From Bin80 sp965220365 (GTDB taxonomy: Bacteria; Bacteroidota; Rhodothermia; Rhodothermales; Bin80), in NCBI GenBank assembly GCA_965220365.1, contig OZ244823.1, positions 1,798,001 to 1,862,000 on the forward strand: a stretch of DNA of 64,000 nucleotides. The letters run 5' to 3'. Positions 1-8,053 of this stretch are shown here, piece after piece. The first letter of the stretch is position 1. Each line of letters begins with the position of its first letter. The translations under genes and the position numbers were made by a program. The notes beneath the pieces were generated by a model that was not told the origin of the DNA, did not search any database, and was given only the letters and a program-made list of their open reading frames with translations.

Positions 1-216
1 GTCCTTGATTTATGTGAGTTGGGCGGAGGGGTTTGCATTTATGGCCTGAGATTAGAGTTTTGGGAATGTGCTTCTAGCAGCCCGTGGATTAAGCTGTTGA
101 GCGACGCTTCCCTAGTTCATTTTGACTATTCAGAAGGTAAATCATAATGAAAAATCTAAGAATTAGTGGTTCACGGGGGCGTTTTACGCATTTTCAATCA
201 ACGAAGACTTCCCTGT
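1..216. other. Left flank of the first IS, no clear gene
   Basis: No recognisable gene. An ATG at 147 opens a frame that runs to the IS boundary at 216 and stops a few bases inside the element. Joined to the other side of the IS without the second CTGT copy, the frame stays open to a TAA at 1983-1985, 81 codons in total. The predicted product has a weakly hydrophobic middle and resembles no family I know, so it may be a disrupted small gene or chance. Confidence 0.3.
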
Positions 217-234
217 GAGCCTCTTGCAAAACTC
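217..234 (+). repeat. Left terminal inverted repeat of the IS
   Basis: This 18-bp sequence is the exact reverse complement of 1788-1805. The flanking CTGT at 213-216 is repeated at 1806-1809. Confidence 0.9.
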
Positions 235-468
235 TTTTTTCGCCCCCGATTCCCCGTCTACTTTGAGGCATAAGTCAATCCAATTTGCTGAAGTTACGTG
301 AAGGATGGACATCGGTTCGTTTCTGCCTCAAATCTATGCGCGATTTGCTTCCAGGCAAGCCTCGATGGGGTGAATTTTGCCTCTGATCCGTTGGAAGTTC
401 ACGTACCGATCCTACGGTTCGTATTTCCGAACACCCCAAATTCTATCGGCTGGCGCGACTCGTCTGGT

Positions 469-1599
469 TTATTGGATCAGCCGCAGTAATTGATCCACGG
501 TGAGCACCACGATGGCAAACATCAGATGGCACATCACCTTCTGATAGCCACGCACTCGGACATGACGTGCGCCAAACTCATCTTTGAGTCGTCCAAAGGC
601 CCGCTCGACCGTGGAACGTTCCCGGTAACGTACCCGCTCCGGTGGGGTAAACCCGGCCGTACGCTGTGCCTTTTTCTCACGACGGTGCGCCGCGGTTCGC
701 GTCCGGGGATTCGAATCAATGATCGGCACCTGCCCCGAGGCCCGACTATGGGCATGAATCGCCTTCGCGTCATAGGCGCTGTCCATGAGATCATAACAGT
801 GATCGACCCGCTGGGCCGTCAGGGTTGCCAATGGAAGGGCGGCCTGACTGTCATGGAGCGATGCCGAGGTGACCAGACCACTGATGGGAATCCCGCCGTC
901 TGCAACATCCATATGCAGTTTATATCCCGTCCAGGACTGCGTCACCCCTTTCGCATTGCGTTTGCACGAAACCGTACATTCTTTTGGCAAATCGTCCAAC
1001 ATCTCCTCCAGCGTCATCGTACGCTGGCGTACCAGACGTTTGGGCGCCTTTGGACGTTCTTCTCCCTTTTTTGGACGCCCACGTTTGCGGGCCACCGGGG
1101 CGGGCTTCTTTTTCTTTGGCACGGCCTTCTCACGCGCTTCAATCGCCGTTGAATCCCGGGAAATATGCCCGATCAGACGCTCCTGACAGCTTTTTTGGAT
1201 CCGTGCCTCATGGAGCCGAGAGGGCAGTTCGGTCGCAGCAAATTCCTGGAATGCACGCGAAAACGTGGAGGCACTGGGGACATCACACGAACGGGACCAA
1301 CCACACAGAGACCGAAGCATCTTCTCGGAAAGCAAGCGCTCATGCAAGCCAGCCGTCGTGGGAATATTCAACACCATCTTGGCCAAAAACGACCGGGCAA
1401 GCGAGGCGCGATGCGCCTGCGGACGCCCCGGCGCACGCAGCACCGGACGGGGCAAAAAGTTCTCCACCTCCACCATCTCGAAGACGTACAACAACGTCCT
1501 GTACCGCCTCGGAAGCAAACCGTAATGCTGCTCAACCTGAGGGAACAACTCTTGCTGACAGGAAATATAAAATCCGCGTAATTTCTTTCTGAGGGACAT
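469..1599 (-). CDS. IS transposase, DDE/YREK type
   Basis: A 376-residue transposase that would cut and move the surrounding IS. Visible parts are an N-terminal region with an SRSF-type helical segment, a first acidic residue in DSTAIEAREKAV, a Lys/Arg-rich linker, a second Asp in LMDSAYDAKAI, and the C-terminal signature YRERSTVERAFGRLKDEFG, which fits the Y-(2)-R-(3)-E-(6)-K pattern of IS4/IS5-class enzymes. Its only neighbours are the terminal repeats. The frame is uninterrupted and all three acidic residues are present, so it may be functional. The first Met lies 188 bp inside the right repeat. Open frames on the opposite strand here are shadows. Confidence 0.88.
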   Translation of the reverse strand: MSLRKKLRGFYISCQQELFPQVEQHYGLLPRRYRTLLYVFEMVEVENFLPRPVLRAPGRPQAHRASLARSFLAKMVLNIPTTAGLHERLLSEKMLRSLCGWSRSCDVPSASTFSRAFQEFAATELPSRLHEARIQKSCQERLIGHISRDSTAIEAREKAVPKKKKPAPVARKRGRPKKGEERPKAPKRLVRQRTMTLEEMLDDLPKECTVSCKRNAKGVTQSWTGYKLHMDVADGGIPISGLVTSASLHDSQAALPLATLTAQRVDHCYDLMDSAYDAKAIHAHSRASGQVPIIDSNPRTRTAAHRREKKAQRTAGFTPPERVRYRERSTVERAFGRLKDEFGARHVRVRGYQKVMCHLMFAIVVLTVDQLLRLIQ

Positions 1600-1787
1600 C
1601 GGAGCCTCCGCGTTTTTTTGATGAGTTCGTACCTCCCAAAGATACGAATTTGGAGGCTCCTGTCCCTCGTTTTTGAGTCGACAAACGTCTTGGAAAACAA
1701 GTCGCAGACCCCAATCAGATCAAAGGCCCTCCAGATAGAACCAGAATCCTCGAAAAACCAAAATCCTCAAAAAATCACCCGATTTGG

Positions 1788-1805
1788 GAGTTTTGCAAGA
1801 GGCTC
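1788..1805 (-). repeat. Right terminal inverted repeat of the IS
   Basis: This is an 18-bp perfect match to the left end in inverted orientation, followed directly by the CTGT duplication. Between this repeat and the transposase start lies an inverted pair GGAGCCTCC (about 1602-1610) and GGAGGCTCC (about 1652-1660), which could fold as a hairpin in the transposase leader. Confidence 0.9.
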
Positions 1806-2118
1806 CTGTTTCTATCAACATACTTTATCCACGGACTGATAGAGGCAGGAAAGTTTGGGGATCATATACTTAACTACACAAAATATCTGGCGGTTATATA
1901 CTTAAGTGCGGTGAGTTCTGGGAGCGTTTTTGCAAGTAGTGGATACACTAAGGGGGAGCGTGATCCGACCAAGTGCTTATCATAACATTATCTCCGCTGG
2001 AACCATCCCTGGATATCAATTGGCTACAACCAACCATTCCCGCTCAAATATAGGAATAAGTTTATTTGGGGGATCCTTACTGTCGCATTTTGTATAAAAC
2101 GGAAGCCCCATAATTGCC
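1806..2118. other. Right flank of the first IS, no clear gene
   Basis: The sequence between the IS and the next gene is AT-rich. It holds the possible 3' part of the small frame described in the left flank (1810-1985) and two near-repeats of TATACTTAA. I see no convincing promoter or RNA gene. Confidence 0.3.
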
Positions 2119-2976
2119 ATGCGTTCATCTCGTCGTCAGTTTTTTAGGCGTCCGTTCGGAGGATTATTTGAATCAATATCTCGAAGAAGTGGGGATATGA
2201 GATTTGGTCTCGTAACCTATCTGTGGGGGCGGGATTGGGATCTCTCAACACTGATTCGAAACTGCCAGGATACGGGAATAGAAGGGGTGGAATTGCGAAC
2301 CGAACATGCGCATGGTGTAGAGATACATTTGTCTGCTGCAGAACGTGCAGCCGTGCAGACACAATTTATGGATAGTGATGTCGTTTTGGTGGGGCTGGGA
2401 ATGAATTGGTCCTTTCATCACATAGAAGCTGCCCAACAAGCACATGCAATCAGTCAAGCAAAAGCTTCGATTATCCTAGCTCATGATGTAGGAGCGAGTG
2501 GAATCAAAGTGAAGCCAGATGCCTTGCCCGATGGGATTCCCGAAGAACAGACGATTGCCCAGATCGGACGGGCACTGCGGACGCTCGGTCAATTCGGTGA
2601 GGATTACGGACAAGAAATCCGACTGGAAGTTCATGGATATCGTACGGATGAGTTACCCGTCATCAGGCAAATCATGGAGGCAGCGAGTCATCATAATGTC
2701 CGTGTATGTTGGAACTGTAATGAGGCTGATTTGAACGAGCCGGGACTCGCGTATAATTTTGACCTTGTCCGAGGCTATTTCGGGGAGACGGTCCACATTC
2801 GTGAACTCAATGGTGCTGCGTATCCATATAAACAACTCTTTGAGCTATTCGTGAAATCCGAATATGCCGGCTGGATTTTACTGGAAGCGCGGATGGATCC
2901 TCCTGATCGGATTTCTGCACTCAGGCATCAACGCTCGCTATTTGATTCTCTGCTAAGATTATACGAGCAGGATTGA
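2119..2976 (+). CDS. Sugar phosphate isomerase/epimerase-like TIM-barrel protein
   Basis: A 285-residue protein of the xylose isomerase-like / AP endonuclease family 2 fold. From about residue 27 it reads MRFGLVTYLWGRDWDL, the usual first strand of these barrels, followed by conserved acidic positions (GVELRTEH, RLEVHG, CWNCNEAD, LLEARMD) that in the family bind a divalent metal. The substrate cannot be told. The first 26 residues contain SSRRQFFRR, like a twin-arginine signal, but no hydrophobic segment follows. Either the real start is Met27 at 2197, giving a cytosolic protein of about 259 residues, or the export signal is degraded. It stands alone, convergent with tmRNA. The fold is well supported, the role is not. 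Confidence 0.75.
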   Translation: MRSSRRQFFRRPFGGLFESISRRSGDMRFGLVTYLWGRDWDLSTLIRNCQDTGIEGVELRTEHAHGVEIHLSAAERAAVQTQFMDSDVVLVGLGMNWSFHHIEAAQQAHAISQAKASIILAHDVGASGIKVKPDALPDGIPEEQTIAQIGRALRTLGQFGEDYGQEIRLEVHGYRTDELPVIRQIMEAASHHNVRVCWNCNEADLNEPGLAYNFDLVRGYFGETVHIRELNGAAYPYKQLFELFVKSEYAGWILLEARMDPPDRISALRHQRSLFDSLLRLYEQD

Positions 2977-2998
2977 AGCATCAGGATCAAACAGGAAC

Positions 2999-3015
2999 GC
3001 CCGCGCAGGGCGGGC
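2999..3015 (-). terminator. Hairpin between the isomerase-like gene and ssrA
   Basis: GCCCGC and GCGGGC (2999-3004 and 3010-3015) form a 6-bp GC stem with a 5-base loop just past the 3' end of tmRNA. On the minus strand it is followed by a weakly T-rich stretch. It could end both converging transcripts. Confidence 0.45.
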
Positions 3016-3024
3016 ATTCAGTCG

Positions 3025-3392
3025 TGGAGATGCCGGGAATCGAACCCGGGTCCGAAAGGTCGGACAGACAAGCGTCTACGTGTGTAGGTCACACCTTAAT
3101 GTCTCGCATCTACCCTTGGCGTGTGACCGAGGCCGGGTGTCAGCAAAGGCTGATCGGTACCGCTACCAAGATCCAGCCGGAATCCAGATAGGGTGCTCAC
3201 ATTTGGCGATGCCTTCTATACCACCTGTGAGCGGGTATGCATAGAAGACAGATAGCGGGTTTATGCCGCCATCGCGTACGAATAATCGTTCGCAGTTACA
3301 GGTTTTCTGACGTGATTTTTACGAGTCCAAGTCAGATTGACTCGACACGCAGCTTGTTGCGCGATACAATCCGTCGAAGCCTGATCATCCCC
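3025..3392 (-). ncRNA. ssrA: Transfer-messenger RNA (tmRNA)
   Basis: The 5' end on the minus strand reads GGGGATGATCAGGCTTCGACGG, the hallmark start of one-piece tmRNA. The 3' end carries a T-loop (GGTTCGATTCC) and CATCTCC, which pairs with GGGGATG with one G-U pair. The discriminator is A at 3025; the next bases are CG, so CCA is not encoded and must be added. The tag frame runs from GCG at 3293 to TAA at 3261 and encodes ANDYSYAMAA, a standard A-N-D...A-A proteolysis tag. The RNA rescues ribosomes stalled on broken mRNAs together with SmpB, which is not in this window. Length is 368 nt, normal for the family. Confidence 0.96.
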
Positions 3393-3477
3393 ATGAAGTG
3401 TGACATACGCCAACAGCTGGGGAAAGGTTCATCACCGTAACCTTGATGGATCCAATTCAGGTACTCAAGGAAGGAGA

Positions 3478-3924
3478 TTATCTGGAACGAATCTGGTCCC
3501 GGGACATGTCCGTTCCAACTGCAATGAGCCCGTGCGATTCAAAAACCCGATCAATATCATGAATGATTCGGCGACGGATACTGCGTTTCAGGAAGGGAAT
3601 TTTACTGCGTGAGCCGCTTGGGTAAACTCGATAGGGGTGCACAAACAGGCGCACATGCTGACCGCCCATCGGTACGGCCTCTACCTGAACAACAACCTTG
3701 TATAGGAGCCAGTTACGAATTTGGCGATTCACTGTAGAAACCGCGTTTGGTGGAGGAGACGGGAGCAATTCCCATCCCGCTTCTGTCAGGGCCTCTTCAA
3801 TTTGGGACAGTGGAGATTCACCATTGTAATCGTGCTCGTAGTCTCGGTAAAGAGGGTATAGCGTAGGGGAGCAACCGATCACCGTCAAGGTCAGAAACAA
3901 GATCGCAAGAAGGTTTTTATACAC
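3478..3924 (-). CDS. Small lipoprotein, function unknown
   Basis: A 148-residue protein with an N-terminal hydrophobic segment ending in VIGC, a lipobox that would place it as a lipidated protein in the cell envelope. The mature part is rich in Arg towards the C-terminus (FLKRSIRRRIIHD) and includes a segment predicted as beta-strands (YKVVVQVEAVPMGGQHVRLFVHPYRV is seen in part). I do not recognise a family. It lies 11 bp downstream of the alpha/beta hydrolase gene on the same strand, so the two are probably co-transcribed. Confidence 0.7.
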   Translation of the reverse strand: MYKNLLAILFLTLTVIGCSPTLYPLYRDYEHDYNGESPLSQIEEALTEAGWELLPSPPPNAVSTVNRQIRNWLLYKVVVQVEAVPMGGQHVRLFVHPYRVYPSGSRSKIPFLKRSIRRRIIHDIDRVFESHGLIAVGTDMSRDQIRSR

Positions 3925-3935
3925 GGAGATGTTGC

Positions 3936-4766
3936 TTAGGCAGGTGTGGTGACTTTGCTGAAAGAGCGATCCAGGAATTCGATCATCAATTGGTTAAAGG
4001 CTCTGGGACGCTCCATCATTGGAGCATGGCCACATTTTTCGATGAACCGCAATTTTGCGTTAGGAAGTAATTCCTGGAACATGTGGGCGACATCAGGCGG
4101 GGTGATCTGATCTTCTGAACCCCAGATGAGAAAAGCGGGCATGTTAACCTCACTTAACTCGTCAATTATGAGGTCTTTCATGGAACTGCGAGCAAGCCAG
4201 ACAAAACGAAGTGCACGTAATCTGTTTGTCGCAATATCAGATATGCGGTCAACCAGCTCTTCAGTTACCATTGCTGGGTCGTAGAATGTCTTTTGCGCCT
4301 TTGCTCGGATATAATTGCGATCATTACGTCGAAAAGTTGTATGCCCTACTTCCGTTTCATAAATCCCTGAAGAGGCGGATAGTATCAGACCAGCAACACG
4401 TTTTGGGTGACAGGTAATATATCTGACGGCGATTTGCCCGCCTAGGGAATTGCCGACCAGAATCATTTTATCAAGGCCGAGGAAGGAGGTAAATATATAT
4501 GTGTAGTCAACGAGCCCCTGTACGTTAGCCTGTTTACGGGGTAGATCATCCATCTTCAAGTTGGGGACGATTGCACGATACCCGCTGGCTACCAAGGCGG
4601 AAGCCGCATCAAACCAACCCTCGGGATTCCCTAGGAGCCCATGCAGGAAAAGGATGGGCGGACGCTCATGATCTTCACCCGAATCAATATATTTGAATCC
4701 GCCGGATTCGTGAGATTGTAGATTTGGCGGAAGGGAGTGATTATCTATAGTAGGGATAGGAGTCAC
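3936..4766 (-). CDS. Alpha/beta-fold hydrolase
   Basis: A 276-residue alpha/beta hydrolase of the lipase/esterase/MhpC type. The order of motifs is complete: oxyanion-hole segment LFLHGLLG (about residue 39-46), nucleophile elbow GNSLGG, catalytic Asp in WGSEDQITPP and catalytic His in KCGHAPMMERP. No signal peptide is seen, so it is probably cytosolic. The substrate cannot be inferred. It is the first gene of a two-gene minus-strand unit with the lipoprotein gene, and is divergent from the small basic protein gene at 4906. Confidence 0.88.
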   Translation of the reverse strand: MTPIPTIDNHSLPPNLQSHESGGFKYIDSGEDHERPPILFLHGLLGNPEGWFDAASALVASGYRAIVPNLKMDDLPRKQANVQGLVDYTYIFTSFLGLDKMILVGNSLGGQIAVRYITCHPKRVAGLILSASSGIYETEVGHTTFRRNDRNYIRAKAQKTFYDPAMVTEELVDRISDIATNRLRALRFVWLARSSMKDLIIDELSEVNMPAFLIWGSEDQITPPDVAHMFQELLPNAKLRFIEKCGHAPMMERPRAFNQLMIEFLDRSFSKVTTPA

Positions 4767-4905
4767 CAGTCTGAGTGCAAGAAAGATAAGTCATTTCGAT
4801 TGAACGGGCAGGGCGTGAGAATGGAACCAATTAATGCACTCCTCAGTAAAACGCGGTTCTTTTTGGTTCTGCTATACGTTAACAACTACAAAATCAAATC
4901 ATTAT

Positions 4906-5001
4906 ATGCCCTGTGGCAAGAAAAGGAAGCGTCATAAGATCGCAACACATAAGCGCAAAAAACGACTGCGCAAAAATCGTCATAAAAAGCGAAATCGCTA
5001 G
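4906..5001 (+). CDS. 31-aa AURKAIP1/COX24-domain (mS38/bS22-like) basic protein
   Basis: The predicted protein has 31 residues, starts MPCGKKRKRHKIATHKRKKR and ends RKNRHKKRNR. More than half are Lys or Arg. It matches the tiny conserved protein annotated in Bacteroidota as AURKAIP1/COX24 domain-containing, related to mitochondrial mS38 and similar to mycobacterial bS22, both bound to the small ribosomal subunit near the decoding centre. A ribosomal role here is therefore inferred from relatives. The frame is exact, from ATG at 4906 to TAG at 4999-5001. It stands alone with about 140 bp upstream for its promoter. Confidence 0.85.
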   Translation: MPCGKKRKRHKIATHKRKKRLRKNRHKKRNR

Positions 5002-5081
5002 GCTTGGCCGTCTGACGCTGATCTTTAATCTGGTTTGGGATTGAAGTCGGTAGCTAGTCATCATATTACAGCCCAAGAGCA

Positions 5082-5405
5082 ATGTCTAAGAATTATGGCT
5101 TAGGAGATGTGACACGCGCCCTAGGTTGGGGGCTTCTGATGGGTGGAGGAGTAGGTTTTACGCTGGGACTCCTGCTGGCTCCTGAGGAAGGCAGTCGGCT
5201 ACGTCGTCGAGTGACCTTTCACTTGGAGGAGTTGGCGAAACAGGTTGGAAGCCTAGCGGACACAATGAAAGAGCCCCAGGAAAATGCAGGCGCAAAGTCT
5301 GAAGGGGAGGCGCTTGTAGCAAAAGCAAACGAGCAGGCGCAGGAAATAAATTCGCAGATGGAAGAGATCATGGGATCTGCGTCTCCGGGGCGTTCGGAAT
5401 CTTGA
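5082..5405 (+). CDS. YtxH domain-containing protein
   Basis: A 107-residue protein with one glycine-rich membrane segment (about residues 14-32, GLLMGGGVGFTLGLLLAPEEG), followed by a basic GSRLRRR and a helical, charged, coiled-coil-like tail. This layout (TM, then APxxGxxxR) is the YtxH family, small membrane-anchored proteins of unclear, often stress-linked role. It opens a plus-strand run; its TGA overlaps the proposed start of the YaaA gene. Confidence 0.78.
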   Translation: MSKNYGLGDVTRALGWGLLMGGGVGFTLGLLLAPEEGSRLRRRVTFHLEELAKQVGSLADTMKEPQENAGAKSEGEALVAKANEQAQEINSQMEEIMGSASPGRSES

Positions 5406-6214
5406 AAGGGAGGAGAATTATCGACGATCGGTTTGCAGTGCTGGTTGCGTCGGCGAATTTCATGGCGAGTGGAGGGAATCCGTTCGCGCCTGACGTTTTC
5501 GACTATCGGTCCAAGACGACCTTCAACTATTTTCACCAGTTGATCCCTAGGCGTAGGGAAATTTTAGATCGACTGTTGGAGCATATCCGCCGTGACGAAA
5601 CAGAGGTTCTCGAAGACGTTTTTGGATCTGAGGGGCTCTCAGACGGTGTAAAATTGGCCAAGGCTGTCTATTCTGCACCGCTGATGGCAGCACGCAAACG
5701 GTTTGTGCCAGATCCGTTTTTCAGTGCAGTTGACTTTGACGGGCTTCCTACGGGGGCGCAGCGGCGTCTATTGGAAAACAGCGTCATTTTCAGTGGTCTA
5801 TTTGGGCTGCTTCGCCCGGATGACTTGGTGCCGGAGTACAAACTCAAAATGTCTGCCGCTCTTTCCGAAATCGGCCCTCTGACTACCTTCTGGAAGCCAC
5901 ACATTAGCCCATTTCTGAATAAAGTGGTTCAAAATCGCTTTGTATGGGATTTATTGCCAGAATCCTATCGTGAGGCGTGGGACGATGATGGATCTCACGT
6001 TGCACGAGCAACGGTAAGCTTCTACAATGCAGATGGAAGTATCGTGAAAGAGGATGCGGTCTATTGTGGGCAGCTCATGAATTTTATTGTGCGCGATCCT
6101 GCGATTAATGTGGAAGCACTGGATGATTGGCGTCACCCGGGAGGTTTTAGGTTGTCTCGAGGGCAATCAAGCCTAGAAGGTGAGACGAAGTCAATCGTCA
6201 TGATCCGCCGCTGA
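5402..6214 (+). CDS. yaaA: YaaA family (UPF0246) peroxide-stress protein
   Basis: A protein of up to 270 residues matching the YaaA/UPF0246 family: LFGLLRPDDLVPEYKLKMS, the FWKPHISPFLN segment and a C-terminal DWRHPGGFRL region are in family order. E. coli YaaA binds DNA and limits iron-dependent oxidative damage. Start choice is uncertain. The longest frame begins at a TTG (5402) overlapping the ytxH stop; a strong AGGGAGGAG lies at 5406-5414, too close for that start, so a downstream non-ATG start (for example GTG at 5438, giving MLVASAN like the usual N-terminus) is possible. Probably co-transcribed with its neighbours. Confidence 0.82.
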   Translation: MKGRRIIDDRFAVLVASANFMASGGNPFAPDVFDYRSKTTFNYFHQLIPRRREILDRLLEHIRRDETEVLEDVFGSEGLSDGVKLAKAVYSAPLMAARKRFVPDPFFSAVDFDGLPTGAQRRLLENSVIFSGLFGLLRPDDLVPEYKLKMSAALSEIGPLTTFWKPHISPFLNKVVQNRFVWDLLPESYREAWDDDGSHVARATVSFYNADGSIVKEDAVYCGQLMNFIVRDPAINVEALDDWRHPGGFRLSRGQSSLEGETKSIVMIRR

Positions 6215-6223
6215 GACAGCTTC

Positions 6224-6967
6224 ATGCCGGAGTTGCACGCCCTCTTGATTCTTTTCTTCGCAGGCGTGGCCGGAGGGATTATGAATGTGATGGCGGGGGG
6301 AGGCTCAACCATTACGCTACCGGCGCTCATCTTATTGGGACTTGATGCTGGTGTAGCGAACGGGACGAATCGTGTCGCGATCCTGGTCCAAAATATATCG
6401 GCCACGCTAACGTTTTCGTCTGAGAAGAAGACCCGTATACGCCAGAGTATCTCCTATGGGTTATGGACAATCCCGGGAGCAATATCTGGTGCCTTTATGG
6501 CCACCAGGATTGAAGATGCCTTGTTCGAGAAAATTCTTGCCGGTCTGTTAATTGTGGTCGTTCTGACCATGCTTGTTCCGCGAAAGAATGGAGCTTCCGA
6601 TAAGATTGCGAGGAAATCAGTCTGGACGGGACCGGTACTTTTGCTGATTGGATTCTATGGAGGATTTGTTCAGATAGGTATCGGGTTCTTGTTCATGGCT
6701 GTATTTTTCCACTTATTGCATTTAGATCTGCTGACGACCACCGTCCAAAAAGTCACGGTTATATTACTTTACACGATTCCGACACTTTTCGTGTTTGCGA
6801 TCTTAGGTAAAGTAGACTGGGGCTTTGGATTGACTTTGGCTGCAGGAAATGCGACAGGGGCATTTATCGCAGCCAAGGTTGCGATTCGGCGGGGCGAAAA
6901 GGTCATACGAGGAGTCATGGTCGTTGCCGTACTGATCATGGCTCTGCGAATTCTCGGCTTGGTGTAA
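6224..6967 (+). CDS. TauE/SafE (TSUP) family membrane permease
   Basis: A 247-residue polytopic membrane protein, about eight hydrophobic segments. The opening GVAGGIMNVMAGGGSTITLPAL and the following GLDAGVANGTNRVAILVQ are the first-repeat signature of the sulfite-exporter TauE/SafE (DUF81/TSUP) family; the second half repeats the pattern (GFYGGFVQIGIGFLFM). Family members move sulfite, sulfoacetate or other organosulfur anions; which one here is unknown. It begins 9 bp after the yaaA stop, consistent with one transcript. Confidence 0.88.
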   Translation: MPELHALLILFFAGVAGGIMNVMAGGGSTITLPALILLGLDAGVANGTNRVAILVQNISATLTFSSEKKTRIRQSISYGLWTIPGAISGAFMATRIEDALFEKILAGLLIVVVLTMLVPRKNGASDKIARKSVWTGPVLLLIGFYGGFVQIGIGFLFMAVFFHLLHLDLLTTTVQKVTVILLYTIPTLFVFAILGKVDWGFGLTLAAGNATGAFIAAKVAIRRGEKVIRGVMVVAVLIMALRILGLV

Positions 6968-7091
6968 ATGTGTATGTGGTTTCCAAACAACTTACACCGT
7001 GAAATAATTTTATCGTTGTATCTAGGAGTCAATCTGAAGCATGGTCTTGAAGTGTGTGTAGATTTTGATGATTGCTTCGCGCATAGGTGAG

Positions 7092-7739
7092 ATGATCCAT
7101 TTAACGGTGCAAGGCGGCGGACACAGCTATGGATATCGGCGAATTTTTCACGGTATTGACTTGGAATTGTTCTCTGGGGATATCCTGGCAATCACTGGTG
7201 CAAATGGCTCGGGAAAGTCAACCCTGCTGAAGATATTGGCAGGAATCCTCCGGCCGACAAACGGTGAAGTGAAACTGACCTTTGCAGAACAAGTCGTTCC
7301 ACGGGAACATCATGCGTTACACATAGGACTTGTGGCACCGTATGTGAATGTATATGAGGATCTGACGTTGCGTGAAAATCTTAGATTTATAGGAAAGGCG
7401 CGATCAATGGACCCAAATCCGGTACAGATAGAATCCACGGTTGCAGATGTTGGATTGACCGCTCACATTGACGAACCGATAAGGACCTACTCGACAGGCA
7501 TGCAGCAGCGGGTGCGCCTAGCAGCTGCTTTATTCCATGAACCGAAGGTCCTTTTGTTGGATGAGCCAACGTTGGGTTTGGATCCAAAAGGAAAAGAAAT
7601 TTTCAGGAAGATGGTGGCTGGGGCGAAGGAAGCTGAGCACCTAGTTGCAATTGCTTCCAATTCGGAAGATGAAATCGCAATGGCAGATCAATTATTGTGT
7701 GTTGAGGATTATGCGCCAAAGGCGAGACTATTTGCATAG
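7092..7739 (+). CDS. ABC transporter ATP-binding protein (CcmA-like)
   Basis: An ATPase subunit with Walker A GANGSGKST, a Q-loop region, ABC signature YSTGMQQRVRLA and Walker B VLLLDEPTLGLD. About 215 residues from Met at 7092, or 223 from ATG 7068; the later start gives the standard N-terminus MIHLTVQ. The short single-domain form resembles CcmA and ABC-2-type export ATPases. No permease gene is adjacent, so the partner and substrate are unknown. If this is CcmA, a ccmB gene must lie elsewhere. The last ~40 residues lack a clear switch-region histidine, the position being LVAIASNSED. Confidence 0.85.
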   Translation: MIHLTVQGGGHSYGYRRIFHGIDLELFSGDILAITGANGSGKSTLLKILAGILRPTNGEVKLTFAEQVVPREHHALHIGLVAPYVNVYEDLTLRENLRFIGKARSMDPNPVQIESTVADVGLTAHIDEPIRTYSTGMQQRVRLAAALFHEPKVLLLDEPTLGLDPKGKEIFRKMVAGAKEAEHLVAIASNSEDEIAMADQLLCVEDYAPKARLFA

Positions 7740-7789
7740 TCTTCACACAAATAGTCGTATACTTTGACCTAATCTAACATCATAAAGTC

Positions 7790-8053
7790 ATGATAGCCCG
7801 GCACCGTAAGGGCATGATCATCAAAAACACGAACAAGAAGGCAATCTCCGTCAAACTGGAGGGACGTAAGATTGAGATTCCGGCCGGAGGTACGGTTCCC
7901 GTTACCTCTCAGGAAGTCATGGATAATGCATTACGGGATTTGCTGCAGGTTCGTGAATTGGCGATCGTTCGCCCGCTCACAGAACAGGAAAACAAAGAAG
8001 TTCAGGAGAAATTTGGTCACAAGAAAAAGCCCGGAAAATCTAGACCCTCATGA
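7790..8053 (+). CDS. Small hypothetical protein
   Basis: An 87-residue, strongly charged protein with a basic C-terminus (KFGHKKKPGKSRPS). It may start at Met9 (7814), where AAGG stands 5-8 bases upstream, leaving 79 residues that begin MIIKNTNKKAISVKLEGR. I recognise no family; the first part suggests a small beta-fold (KAISVKLEGRKIEIPAGGTVPV). Its stop codon overlaps the next gene by 4 bp (ATGA), so translation of the two is probably coupled. Confidence 0.6.
   Translation: MIARHRKGMIIKNTNKKAISVKLEGRKIEIPAGGTVPVTSQEVMDNALRDLLQVRELAIVRPLTEQENKEVQEKFGHKKKPGKSRPS

Larger units (their letters stand above)
217..1805 (-). mobile_element. Complete insertion sequence with YREK-type DDE transposase (IS4/IS5/IS1182-like)
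   Basis: The element is bounded by an 18-bp perfect inverted repeat (217-234 and 1788-1805, GAGCCTCTTGCAAAACTC and its complement). Both ends are flanked by CTGT (213-216 and 1806-1809), which I read as a 4-bp target-site duplication. It carries one transposase gene on the minus strand, filling 469-1599. Intact ends, an intact transposase frame and an unmutated duplication point to a recent insertion and possibly an active element. The family is not settled from sequence alone; a 4-bp duplication together with a YREK signature would suit an IS1182- or IS5-like group. Confidence 0.88.

Noticed and set aside
490..1592. Several long plus-strand frames across the first IS
   Set aside because: They are antisense shadows of the transposase gene at 469-1599.
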